Below, in pieces: positions 36,433 to 45,126 of a stretch of DNA of 64,000 bases. Origin of the DNA: Alitabrizicola rongguiensis (lineage in GTDB: Bacteria > Pseudomonadota > Alphaproteobacteria > Rhodobacterales > Rhodobacteraceae); the NCBI RefSeq assembly GCF_021491355.1, contig NZ_JAKENF010000003.1, forward strand, positions 372,001 through 436,000, written 5' to 3'. The position numbers and the translations under genes are program-made. The notes below the pieces were generated by a model. It was not told the origin of the DNA and searched no databases. It saw only the letters and a list, made by a program, of their open reading frames with translations. The first letter of the stretch is position 1. The number at the start of each line of letters is the position of its first letter.

Positions 36433-37311
36433 ATGGCGAAGGTGACATTCCTTGGACTCGGGGTGATGGGTGGACCGATGGCGGGGCATCTTGCCGCGAA
36501 GGGCCATGAGGTCACGGTCTACAACCGCACCGTCGCGAAGGCGCGGGACTGGGCCGCCCGGCACGGCGGATCCTTTGCCGCCACGCCTGCCGCGGCGGCG
36601 GAAGGGGCCGAGTTCGTGATGGCCTGCGTGGGCAATGACGACGATCTGCGGTCTGTCTGCCTCGGTCCGGACGGTGCCTTTGCCGGAATGGCGGCCGGAG
36701 CGGTCTTCGTCGATCACACCACGGTTTCCGCGCGGGTCACGCGCGAATTGCATGCGCTCGCGGCCGAGCAGGGCATCGGCTTTGTCGATGCTCCGGTTTC
36801 GGGCGGGCAGGCTGGCGCCGAGAACGGTGTGCTGTCGGTGATGTGCGGGGGTGATGCCGAACCCTATGCGCGTGCCGAGCCTGTGATCGCTGCCTATTCC
36901 CGCATCTGCCGCCGCCTGGGCGAGAGCGGCGCGGGGCAGTTGGCCAAGATGATGAACCAGATCTGCATCGCCGGTCTGGTGCAGGGCCTGGCCGAGGCCC
37001 TGGCCTTTGGCCAGAAGGCAGGTCTGGACGGCGAGGCGGTGGTCGAGGTCATCAGCCAGGGCGCCGCCGGCAGTTGGCAGATGGCCAACCGTCACAAGAC
37101 CATGCTGGCGGGCAAGTTCGACTTCGGCTTTGCCGTGGACTGGATGCGCAAGGATCTGGGCATCTGCCTCGACACCGCCGACGAGATCGGGGCGAGCTTG
37201 CCGGTGACGGCGCTGGTGGACCAGTTCTACAAGGACGTGCAGCTTATGGGAGGCGGGCGCAACGACACCTCCTCACTCATCCGGAGACTTACGTCCTTCG
37301 ACAGGGACTAG
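36433..37311 (+). CDS. 3-hydroxyisobutyrate dehydrogenase-family NAD(P) oxidoreductase
   Basis: This 292-residue beta-hydroxyacid dehydrogenase has the Rossmann motif FLGLGVMGGPMAGHLA at the start, the substrate-binding DAPVSGGQAGAENG around residue 118, and the catalytic lysine segment GQLAKMMNQICIAG near residue 172. The C-terminal helical domain ends in KDLGICLDTADE. Relatives oxidise 3-hydroxyisobutyrate or reduce tartronate semialdehyde or glyoxylate; the exact substrate cannot be told. GAGGGG lies five bases before the ATG. It is monocistronic and divergent from the acylase gene. Confidence 0.9.
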   Translation: MAKVTFLGLGVMGGPMAGHLAAKGHEVTVYNRTVAKARDWAARHGGSFAATPAAAAEGAEFVMACVGNDDDLRSVCLGPDGAFAGMAAGAVFVDHTTVSARVTRELHALAAEQGIGFVDAPVSGGQAGAENGVLSVMCGGDAEPYARAEPVIAAYSRICRRLGESGAGQLAKMMNQICIAGLVQGLAEALAFGQKAGLDGEAVVEVISQGAAGSWQMANRHKTMLAGKFDFGFAVDWMRKDLGICLDTADEIGASLPVTALVDQFYKDVQLMGGGRNDTSSLIRRLTSFDRD

Positions 37312-37332
37312 AGACGCGGCCTCAATCCGCGT

Positions 37333-37914
37333 TCAGGGGATGACCCGGCTGTATTTCGAGCCCTCGAGCGTTACGCCCGCCATCATGCCCTGCTGGCCGA
37401 AGACAAGCGCCACGACCGGGTCGATCTGCGTGGTCTGGGCTCCGAAGTTGCCGCCGTTTTCCGGGGTCGCATAGGAAATGTCGGCACCAGCCGTCCAGCC
37501 CTGGCTGCGGCGAAAGCCCTCGAGCGCCTCGGGTGTCATGAAGAACAGCGCATGGGCGTATTGCTGGGCGCCGACCTGGATGCCGTAGGACACGCCGGTC
37601 ATCGCATAATAATCGACCGTGGCATTGTTGATGCGCAGCGCGCCGCGCCCGTAGCTGCCGCCGATGAAAAGGCCGGCCTCGGTGACAAGCGGCATCCACA
37701 GGACGCCGACCGCACGGCTTTCGAGATCGCGCGTGCCCGGATACCTGCTCAGCAGGAACTCGCGGGTCGCATCCACGCGCGCGTCGATCTGGGCGGCATT
37801 ACCGGTGTTGACGCCGTAGCTCTGCATGGTCCGGTCGGCCGTGGCGCAGGCCGCAAGCCCAAGGCTGGCGGTGCCAGCCGCGCCGAGAAAGACCCGTCTC
37901 GTGATGCCTGTCAT
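37333..37914 (-). CDS. SYLF-domain (YSC84-like) lipoprotein
   Basis: The 193-residue precursor has a twin-arginine-like, lipobox-containing signal (RRVFLGAAGTASLGLAAC), so it is probably an exported lipoprotein anchored at the cysteine near residue 23. The rest matches the SYLF lipid-binding domain (YSC84 family): FLLSRYPGTRDLESRAVGVL, GSYGRGALRI, YYAMTGVSYGIQVGAQ, and FGAQTTQIDPVVALVFG. Its role in bacteria is poorly known. The start at 37914 follows GGAAGGGC. It is convergent with the dehydrogenase gene. Confidence 0.86.
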   Translation of the reverse strand: MTGITRRVFLGAAGTASLGLAACATADRTMQSYGVNTGNAAQIDARVDATREFLLSRYPGTRDLESRAVGVLWMPLVTEAGLFIGGSYGRGALRINNATVDYYAMTGVSYGIQVGAQQYAHALFFMTPEALEGFRRSQGWTAGADISYATPENGGNFGAQTTQIDPVVALVFGQQGMMAGVTLEGSKYSRVIP

Positions 37915-38073
37915 TGTTTGCCCTTCCTGCCTCGTCGGGGTCGGCCCCGATGTTTGCCCTGCCTGGGAATAGCTGGCCGATTGTGCGGCTCTTGTCCCTA
38001 TACCCCAGATATAGACGGGATTGTCCGTCCTGTCACGCCGGGCCAATGCCGGCAGGCAAGCCGTTGCCTGTGG

Positions 38074-39078
38074 TCAGGCGGCGCTGTCGAGCAGCTTTGC
38101 GACCGCCGGGGCGAAATAGGTCAGGATGCCGTCGCAGCCAGCGCGCTTGAAACCAAGCAGGCTTTCGACCATCGCCTTCTTGCCGTCGATCCAGCCGCGT
38201 TCGGCCGCGCCCTGGATCATCGCGTATTCGCCAGAGACCTGGTAGGCGTAGGTCGGCACGCCGAAGGTGTCCTTCACGCGGCGGCAGATGTCGAGATAGG
38301 GCATCCCGGGCTTGACCATGACCATGTCGGCCCCTTCGCGCAGGTCGCGCTCGATCAGGCGGATGGCCTCGTCGCTGTTGCCGGGGTTCATCTGGTAGGT
38401 CTTCTTGTCGCCCTTCAGCGCTCCGCTCGCGCCGACCGCATCGCGGAACGGGCCATAGAAGGCCGAGGCGTATTTCGCGGCATAGGACAGGATCGCCACA
38501 TCCTTGTGACCGGCGGATTCAAGCGCCGCCCGCATCGCGCCGATCCGTCCGTCCATCATGTCGGACGGACCGATGATGTCGGCGCCGGAGTCGGCCTGGA
38601 CCAGCGTCATCCGGACAAGGGCCTCGACGGATTCGTCGTTCAGGATCACCCCATCCCGCACCAGACCGTCATGGCCATTCGCGTTGTAGGGGTCCAGCGC
38701 CACGTCGGTCATGATTGCAAGGTCGGGCAGTTCGGCCTTCAGTGCCCGGATCGCGCGGTTCGTCAGGTTCTCGGGGTTCCAGGCCTCTTCGCAGGTCTCG
38801 GTCTTCACCGAAGGGTCGGTGTAGGGGAAGAGGCATATCGCCGGGATGCCGAGCTTGTGGGCACGTTCGGCCGCGGACAGCAGCCGGTCGAGCGACAGGC
38901 GGTTGACGCCCGGCATGGAGGCCACGGGTTCCTCGATGCCCTTGCCGTCGCGGATGAAGACCGGCCAGATCAGGTCCTTCACCGTCAGCCGATGCTCCTG
39001 CACCAGATCGCGCAACGCCTCGGTACGGCGCAGGCGGCGGAAACGTGCGGCGGGGAAGGCGGCTTGGACGGGGCGCAT
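38074..39078 (-). CDS. hemB: Delta-aminolevulinic acid dehydratase (porphobilinogen synthase)
   Basis: HemB condenses two 5-aminolevulinate molecules to porphobilinogen in haem (and any bacteriochlorophyll) synthesis. The 334-residue protein begins at the family-typical FRRLRRTEALRDLV segment. It shows the two active-site lysine regions, SYAAKYASAFYGPFRDA and MVMVKPGMPYLD, plus VALDPYNANGHDGLV and GPSDMMDGRI. The start at 39078 follows AGGA. The zinc-type cysteine triplet is not evident at DPYNANGHDG, so it is probably the magnesium-dependent alphaproteobacterial form. Confidence 0.95.
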   Translation of the reverse strand: MRPVQAAFPAARFRRLRRTEALRDLVQEHRLTVKDLIWPVFIRDGKGIEEPVASMPGVNRLSLDRLLSAAERAHKLGIPAICLFPYTDPSVKTETCEEAWNPENLTNRAIRALKAELPDLAIMTDVALDPYNANGHDGLVRDGVILNDESVEALVRMTLVQADSGADIIGPSDMMDGRIGAMRAALESAGHKDVAILSYAAKYASAFYGPFRDAVGASGALKGDKKTYQMNPGNSDEAIRLIERDLREGADMVMVKPGMPYLDICRRVKDTFGVPTYAYQVSGEYAMIQGAAERGWIDGKKAMVESLLGFKRAGCDGILTYFAPAVAKLLDSAA

Positions 39079-39203
39079 CGGTCTGTCCTCGGCTGAAGGA
39101 TTTTTTTCTGGGTGACATGGAAATCCCCCAGCCTCAAGGGTAGGAATGCCGCCACGCACGGTTACGGGCAGGACCGGGCCAATATCTGCAAGGGGCAGGC
39201 AGG

Positions 39204-39731
39204 GTGAACTGGTATCACAGCGTCTTCGAACTGATCGACCTGAGGTCGTTCTCCAACCTCTGGTACTGGATCATGCTTGCTGTCGTCTGGTCGACGACAA
39301 GCCACTGGGTTCTGGGCGTGCCCTTCGACATGATCGGCCGCGCGCGTCGCCATGGCGGGCAGGCGGCCGACGATTTGCATGTGCTGGTCCGCATCAACGT
39401 CAACCGGATGCTCTACATCGTCCATGTGTCTGGCATCTGGCTTCTGGCCTTCACCTTCTTCCTGCTGACGGCGCTGGTCACGCTCGGGTTCTGGTACTGG
39501 GTTGAATTCGCCCAGGCGCTTTTCCTGATCGTGGCGCCGATGGCGCTGGTCGGGGTGCTTACACTGCGAACCGCGCATAAGGCAGCGGCGCTGACCGAGG
39601 GCGGCGAGCAGCTCTACCGCCTGCTCAATCGCCATCGCCTGATCGTGCAGGTCATCGGCATGGTCTCGATCTTCGTCACCTCGTTGTGGGGGATGTGGCA
39701 GAACCTGCAACTTGGCGGACTGGGCGCCTGA
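39204..39731 (+). CDS. Conserved Rhodobacterales membrane protein
   Basis: This is a 175-residue protein with about four membrane helices (roughly residues 20-40, 72-92, 97-118 and 146-166). The opening MNWYHSVFELIDLRSFSNLW is strongly patterned. In related genomes homologues are often labelled 'component of SufBCD complex', but I see no motif supporting iron-sulfur assembly and no suf genes are near. It lies 36 bases before mfd on the same strand, so the two may be cotranscribed. Function unknown. Confidence 0.75.
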   Translation: MNWYHSVFELIDLRSFSNLWYWIMLAVVWSTTSHWVLGVPFDMIGRARRHGGQAADDLHVLVRINVNRMLYIVHVSGIWLLAFTFFLLTALVTLGFWYWVEFAQALFLIVAPMALVGVLTLRTAHKAAALTEGGEQLYRLLNRHRLIVQVIGMVSIFVTSLWGMWQNLQLGGLGA

Positions 39732-39766
39732 TCGCGGCCAGGACCGGCGGAAAGAGGCGGAGTTTG

Positions 39767-42700
39767 ATGGCCGGGATGGCTGAAACGCGGATATTGCTGG
39801 GCGGCGCGCCGGAGGGCTTTGATGCCCGACAGGTGGCGAAGGAAGCCGCGCGGGGTGCGCCGGTCGTCCATGTCGCGCGCGACGACAAGCGGATGGAGGC
39901 TATGCGCACCGCGCTGGCCTTCTTCGCGCCTGATCTGGCCGTGCTCACTCTGCCCGCCTGGGATTGCCTGCCCTACGATCGCGTTTCGCCCAACCCAGAG
40001 ATCTCGGCGGCGCGGATGGCGACGCTGGCGGCGCTGGCCGGGGGCCTGTCCGGTCCGTTCGTGCTGCTGACGACGCTGAACGCCGCCACGCAGCGGGTTC
40101 CGGCGCGCGAGGTCCTGCGCGAGGCGTCGTTCAGCGCCAAGGTCGGCGCCCGCGTGAACGAGGAGCGGCTGAAGGCCTATCTCGCTCGCATGGGCTTTTC
40201 GCCGACATCGACCGTGACCGAGCCGGGCGACTATGCCATCCGGGGCGGGATCGTCGACATCTATCCGCCGGGTCCGACCGGGCCGGTGCGGCTGGATTTC
40301 TTCGGTGATGTTCTGGACGGCGCGCGGCGCTTCGATCCGGAGACGCAGCGGACGATCGAGAAGCTGACCTCGGTCGAACTCGCTCCCGTATCCGAGGTCA
40401 TGCTGGACGAGGCCGCGATCACCCGGTTCCGGCAGACCTATCGCCTCGAATTCGGCGCCGCTGGCACCGATGATCCGCTTTACGAGGCGGTCAGTGCGGG
40501 CCGCAAGCATCAGGGGATGGAGCACTGGCTGCCCTTCTTCCACGAGCGGCTCGAGACGCTGTTCGACTATCTGCCCGAAGCCTCGGTGATGCTCGACGAC
40601 CAGATCACTCCTGCGCGCCTGTCGCGATGGGAGGCGGTCGCCGACGCCTATGACTCCCGCCGCGAGGCGATGGGGCAGAAAGGGCGGATGGACACGGTCT
40701 ACAAGCCGGCGGCGGCGGAACTCCTCTATCTCGACGATGCCGCCTGGGAAAAGGCGGTGGCGGGGCACCGGGTCATCCAGTTGTCGCCCCTGCCGCAATC
40801 GCCGGGACCGGCCGTGCTGGATGCGGGCGGGCGGATCGGGCGGAGTTTCGCGCCCGAGCGCCAGCAGGAAAGCATCAGCCTTTTCGGGGCCTTGGCCGAT
40901 CATGTTCGCGCGCTGCGTGCGGATCATCAGGTCATCATCGCCAGCTGGTCCGAGGGCGCGCGCGAACGCCTCAAGGGCCTGATCGAGGATCAGGGCCTGA
41001 CCGCCGCGACCGAGATCCGCGATATGCGCGAGGTGCCCGACGGAAAGGGCAAGCTGTTCCTCGCCATCTGGCCGCTGGAGCAGGGTTTCACCGCGCCCGG
41101 ACTTGCCGTGATCTCCGAACAGGATGTGCTGGGCGACCGGTTGGTCGCCAAGCCGCGGAAGAAGCGCAAGGCAGAGAATTTCGTCAGCGAGATCAACACG
41201 CTGACCCCCGGCGATCTGGTCGTGCATGTCGAGCACGGCGTCGGTCGCTACAAGGGGCTTGAGACGATCACGGCCCTCGGCGCGCCCCATGCCTGCCTTC
41301 TGATCGAATATGCCGAGGAGGCGCGGCTCTACCTGCCGGTCGAGAATATCGAACTCCTGTCCCGGTATGGCCACGAGGAGGGGCTGCTCGACAAGCTGGG
41401 CGGCGGGGCCTGGCAGGCGAAGAAGGCCAAGCTCAAGCAGCGCATCCGCGAGATCGCCGAGCGGCTGATGCGGATCGCGGCCGAACGCCACCTGCGCCAT
41501 GCGCCGATCCTCGAGGCGCCCCATTCGATCTGGGAGGCCTTCGCGGCCCGTTTCCCCTATCAGGAGACGGAAGATCAGCTGTCAGCGATCGCCGATGTTG
41601 TGAAGGACCTCGAATCCGGCAGCCCGATGGACCGGCTGGTGGTGGGCGACGTGGGCTTCGGCAAGACCGAGGTCGCCATGCGCGCGGCCTTCGTCGCGGC
41701 GATGGCGGGGATGCAGGTGGCGGTGGTCTGTCCGACGACGCTGCTCGCCCGGCAGCACTACCGCAGCTTTGCCGAGCGGTTCCGGGGCTTTCCGATGCAG
41801 GTCCGGCAACTGTCGCGCTTCGTTTCGCAGGGCGAAGCGAACAAGACGCGGGCGGGGCTGGCCGATGGCTCGGTCGATATCTGCATCGGGACGCATGCGT
41901 TGCTGGCCAAGGGCATCCGTTTCAAGTCGCTTGGCCTGCTCATCATCGACGAGGAGCAGCATTTCGGTGTCGCCCACAAGGAGCGGCTGAAGGAGATGCG
42001 GTCCGAGGTCCACGTCCTGACCCTGACCGCTACGCCGATCCCGCGCACGCTGCAACTGAGCCTCACCGGTGTTCGCGACCTGTCGATCATCGCGACGCCT
42101 CCGGTGGACCGTCTGGCAATACGAACATACGTTTCTGAATTCGATACCGTGACGCTGCGCGAGGCGCTCTTGCGGGAACGCTATCGCGGCGGGCAGAGCT
42201 TCTTTGTCGTGCCGCGGATCAAGGACCTGCCGGATATCGAGGATTTCCTGAAGACCCATGTGCCGGAGGTGACCTATGTCATCGCGCATGGCCAGCTGGC
42301 CGCGGGCGATCTCGACGAGCGGATGAACGAATTCTACGACGGGAAATACGACGTGCTCCTGTCCACGACCATCGTGGAGTCGGGCCTCGACATCCCGACC
42401 GCCAACACGATGATCGTGCACCGCGCCGACATGTTCGGCCTGAGCCAACTCTACCAGATCCGGGGCCGCGTCGGCCGGGCCAAGACGCGCGCCTACTGCT
42501 ACCTGACGACAAAGCCGCGCGCGCCGCTGACGCCGCAGGCGATGAAACGGCTGCGACTTCTGGGGTCGCTCGACAGCCTCGGGGCCGGGTTCAACCTTGC
42601 CAGCCACGACCTCGACCTGAGGGGCGCGGGCAACCTTTTGGGCGAGGAGCAGTCGGGCCATATCAAGGAAGTCGGCTACGAGCTTTACCAGCAGATGCTG

Positions 42701-43219
42701 GAGGAGACGATCCAGAAGATCCGCTCGGGCGAGATCGCCGGGCTGACCGATGCCGACGATCAATGGGCGCCGCAGATCAACCTCGGTGTGCCGGTGCTGA
42801 TCCCCGAGGAGTATATCCCCGATCTCGACGTGCGGCTGGGCCTTTACCGGCGGCTGTCCTCGCTGACGACCAAGGTGGAACTGGAAGGCTTCGCCGCCGA
42901 ACTGATCGACCGCTTCGGCCCGCTGCCGAAGGAGGTCAACACACTGATGCTGATCGTCCGCATCAAGGCGATGTGCAAACGCGCCGGGATCAGCAGGATC
43001 GACGGCGGGCCCAAGGGGGCGACCGTCCAGTTCCACAACGACAAATTCGCCAATCCGGCGGGGCTTGTCGATTTCCTCAAGGCTCAGGGTCCGGGGGCGA
43101 AGGTCAGCGGCAACAAGATCGTCCTGTTGCAAGAGTGGAAGACCGAGGCCGAGCGCATCAAGGGCTGTTTCGCCATCGCCCGCGACCTGGCCGAACAGGT
43201 GGTCAAGGCGAAGGCCTGA
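39767..43219 (+). CDS. mfd: Transcription-repair coupling factor Mfd
   Basis: Mfd is an ATP-driven translocase that removes RNA polymerase stalled at DNA lesions and recruits UvrA. The 1150-residue protein has a UvrB-like N-terminus, an RNA-polymerase-interaction region (LTPGDLVVHVEHGVGRYKGL), and RecG-like helicase motifs: VGDVGFGKTEVAMRAAF (I), DEEQHFGV (II), LTLTATPIPRTL (III), VESGLDIPTANTMIV and GRVGRAKTRAYCYL. The TRCF C-terminal domain is complete. The ATG at 39767 follows GGAG; another ATG lies nine bases later. A hairpin overlaps its stop codon. Confidence 0.96.
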   Translation: MAGMAETRILLGGAPEGFDARQVAKEAARGAPVVHVARDDKRMEAMRTALAFFAPDLAVLTLPAWDCLPYDRVSPNPEISAARMATLAALAGGLSGPFVLLTTLNAATQRVPAREVLREASFSAKVGARVNEERLKAYLARMGFSPTSTVTEPGDYAIRGGIVDIYPPGPTGPVRLDFFGDVLDGARRFDPETQRTIEKLTSVELAPVSEVMLDEAAITRFRQTYRLEFGAAGTDDPLYEAVSAGRKHQGMEHWLPFFHERLETLFDYLPEASVMLDDQITPARLSRWEAVADAYDSRREAMGQKGRMDTVYKPAAAELLYLDDAAWEKAVAGHRVIQLSPLPQSPGPAVLDAGGRIGRSFAPERQQESISLFGALADHVRALRADHQVIIASWSEGARERLKGLIEDQGLTAATEIRDMREVPDGKGKLFLAIWPLEQGFTAPGLAVISEQDVLGDRLVAKPRKKRKAENFVSEINTLTPGDLVVHVEHGVGRYKGLETITALGAPHACLLIEYAEEARLYLPVENIELLSRYGHEEGLLDKLGGGAWQAKKAKLKQRIREIAERLMRIAAERHLRHAPILEAPHSIWEAFAARFPYQETEDQLSAIADVVKDLESGSPMDRLVVGDVGFGKTEVAMRAAFVAAMAGMQVAVVCPTTLLARQHYRSFAERFRGFPMQVRQLSRFVSQGEANKTRAGLADGSVDICIGTHALLAKGIRFKSLGLLIIDEEQHFGVAHKERLKEMRSEVHVLTLTATPIPRTLQLSLTGVRDLSIIATPPVDRLAIRTYVSEFDTVTLREALLRERYRGGQSFFVVPRIKDLPDIEDFLKTHVPEVTYVIAHGQLAAGDLDERMNEFYDGKYDVLLSTTIVESGLDIPTANTMIVHRADMFGLSQLYQIRGRVGRAKTRAYCYLTTKPRAPLTPQAMKRLRLLGSLDSLGAGFNLASHDLDLRGAGNLLGEEQSGHIKEVGYELYQQMLEETIQKIRSGEIAGLTDADDQWAPQINLGVPVLIPEEYIPDLDVRLGLYRRLSSLTTKVELEGFAAELIDRFGPLPKEVNTLMLIVRIKAMCKRAGISRIDGGPKGATVQFHNDKFANPAGLVDFLKAQGPGAKVSGNKIVLLQEWKTEAERIKGCFAIARDLAEQVVKAKA

Positions 43220-43230
43220 AGGCCTTCGCC
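43207..43230 (+). terminator. Hairpin over the mfd stop codon
   Basis: GGCGAAGGCCT (43207-43217) is repeated inverted as AGGCCTTCGCC (43220-43230), with the TGA stop inside the loop. The stem is long and perfect but has no T-run, so it may act as an mRNA 3' stabiliser rather than a full terminator. Confidence 0.45.
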
Positions 43231-43282
43231 GCAAACTTACTGCGGGAGATTTGCCTGGATCTCTTGAACGATCTTGGTCCCG

Positions 43283-44491
43283 TCAGGCCGCCACGCGCTG
43301 CGGCATCACCGCCATGACCGCGCGCCCAAGCGCGGCGAGGATCGCGATCCCCAGGATCAGCGGCAGGGGCGTGCCGTCGAAGGCCAGGCCAAGCGGCACG
43401 GCCATCATCACGCCCAGCACGGTCGAGATCGCCCCCGTCGCCGAGGCTGCCATCCCCGCAATATGCCCAACCGGCTCCAGGGCGAGGGCGTTCAGGTTGC
43501 CCATCACCATGCCCATCTGGAAGAAAAGCCCGATCATCCAGATGACGAACATCACGAAGAAGGCCGTGTCGGACAACAGGCCGCTCCAGACCAGGGCCAG
43601 GACCAGAACCGACAGGCCGACGATCCCGCTCAGCGCCAGGGTGATGAGGTGGCGCATCCCCAGACGCATGACCAGCCGCGCATTGGTGAAGCTCGCCACT
43701 GCCGAGAATAGGGCGATCAGCGCGAACCACAGCGGGAAGCTTTCGCCGCGACCGAAACTTTGCTCGAAGATTGGCTGGATCGACGAGAGCGCGCCGAAGA
43801 GCATGCCGAAGGCAAGCGACATCACGACCGTCGCCAGAATCACGGTGCGGTGCGAGAAGACCTCGACGAACGACTGCGCGAGCGTGCGAAGATGCAGCGG
43901 GCGGCGGTGTTCCACCGCCAGCGTCTCGGGCTGGCGGAAACCAAGCCAGAGATTGGCGACGAGCGAGAACAGGATAAAGGCGAGGAACAACCCGCGCCAG
44001 CCGACGGCATGGATGATGACCATGCCGAGCGCAGGGGCCAGCGCCGGCACGAGCATGAAGACGATCATTGCGAAACTGATGATGCGCGCCATGGCGCGGC
44101 CCGAATGCTTGTCGCGTACCATGGCCAGCGACACGATCCGCGGGGCGGCGGCGCCAAGGCCCTGGAGGACACGCGCAGCCAGCACCAGTTCGAGCGAAGG
44201 GGCAGCCCAGGCGAGAGCCGCGCCGAGACAATAGAGCGCCGATCCACCGAGGATCACGCGCTTGCGCCCCATCGCGTCCGAGATCGGGCCGGCGAAGAAG
44301 GTGCCGATCCCCATCCCCAGCACGAAGCTCGTCACCACGAGTTGCGCGGCATTGGGATTGTCCGGCGTCAGCTCGGTCGCGATCGAGGGCAGGGCGGGCA
44401 AAATCGAGTCAATCGAGAAGGCGATCGTGGCGAACAGCATCGCGACGAGCGCGATGAACTCGGTCTGGGAAACGGGTCTTGTCGGTGTCAT
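43283..44491 (-). CDS. Bcr/CflA-type MFS drug exporter
   Basis: The 402-residue protein is a twelve-helix major facilitator of the Bcr/CflA drug-resistance group. It has the early DSILPALPSIATEL segment and the motif GPISDAMGRKRVILGG between helices 2 and 3. The family-typical RVLQGLGAAAPRIVSLAMVRD is helix 4 to 5. Known members export bicyclomycin, chloramphenicol or sulfonamides; the substrate here is unknown. Its ATG overlaps the stop of the upstream DsbA-family gene, so ligase, DsbA-like protein and exporter form one operon. Confidence 0.88.
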   Translation of the reverse strand: MTPTRPVSQTEFIALVAMLFATIAFSIDSILPALPSIATELTPDNPNAAQLVVTSFVLGMGIGTFFAGPISDAMGRKRVILGGSALYCLGAALAWAAPSLELVLAARVLQGLGAAAPRIVSLAMVRDKHSGRAMARIISFAMIVFMLVPALAPALGMVIIHAVGWRGLFLAFILFSLVANLWLGFRQPETLAVEHRRPLHLRTLAQSFVEVFSHRTVILATVVMSLAFGMLFGALSSIQPIFEQSFGRGESFPLWFALIALFSAVASFTNARLVMRLGMRHLITLALSGIVGLSVLVLALVWSGLLSDTAFFVMFVIWMIGLFFQMGMVMGNLNALALEPVGHIAGMAASATGAISTVLGVMMAVPLGLAFDGTPLPLILGIAILAALGRAVMAVMPQRVAA

Positions 44492-45126
44492 TCCTTGGCC
44501 TTTTCGGCGAGTTCCTCGATGACCTGCGCCCAGAGTGTCGGGGGCTGGGCCCCCGACACGGCGTAGCGATCGGCGATGATGTAGGTGGGGACGGCGTTGA
44601 TCCCGCGGCTGCGGGCATGGCGGTCGCGATCGAGGATCATCTGGCGGTCGGCCTCGCTGGCAAGCAGGCGCTCGGTCATCTTGCGGTCGAGGCCGACCTC
44701 TTCGCCCAACTCCGCGAGCAAGCCCGGCTGTCCGATGTCGCGTCCCTCGCGCCAGTAGGCGCGGAAGAGTGCCGCAACCATCGGCGTCTGCTTTTCCTCA
44801 AGCCCAGCCCAATGGATCATCCGGTGGGCGTCGAGGGTGTTGGGGATGCGGGACATGCGGGCGAAATCCATCGTCACGCCGGCCTCGGCCGCGATCCGTT
44901 CGATCTGGACATGCATGTCGATCACCTTCTGGCGGCTGCCGAAGCGCGCCTCGAGCCATTCGGCGCGGTCCACGCCCTCGGGCGGCATGTCCGGGTTCAG
45001 CTGGAATGGCTGCCATTCGATGGCGAAGGGATGATCAGGATGGGCCTCGAGCGCGCGGTCGAGATGGCCCTTGCCGATATAGCACCATGGGCAGACCGGG
45101 TCGGAAAAGATGTCAAGTCGTACCAT
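44488..45126 (-). CDS. DsbA-family (FrnE-like) thioredoxin-fold oxidoreductase
   Basis: This 212-residue cytoplasmic protein (no signal peptide) has the thioredoxin-fold motif CPWC at residues 12-15 (IFSDPVCPWCYIGKG) and the cis-proline region INAVPTYIIADRYAVSGAQ near the end. It fits the DsbA/FrnE group linked to 2-hydroxychromene-2-carboxylate isomerase-like proteins. The exact redox partner is unknown. I choose the ATG at 45126 because GGGAG lies seven bases upstream; another ATG is two codons earlier. It overlaps the end of the acyl-CoA ligase gene by 14 bases. Confidence 0.88.
   Translation of the reverse strand: MVRLDIFSDPVCPWCYIGKGHLDRALEAHPDHPFAIEWQPFQLNPDMPPEGVDRAEWLEARFGSRQKVIDMHVQIERIAAEAGVTMDFARMSRIPNTLDAHRMIHWAGLEEKQTPMVAALFRAYWREGRDIGQPGLLAELGEEVGLDRKMTERLLASEADRQMILDRDRHARSRGINAVPTYIIADRYAVSGAQPPTLWAQVIEELAEKAKE

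Noticed and set aside
39204-39731. Iron-sulfur cluster assembly component (SufBCD)
   Set aside because: The label is used for homologues, but there are no cysteine motifs and no suf genes nearby; kept as an unknown membrane protein.
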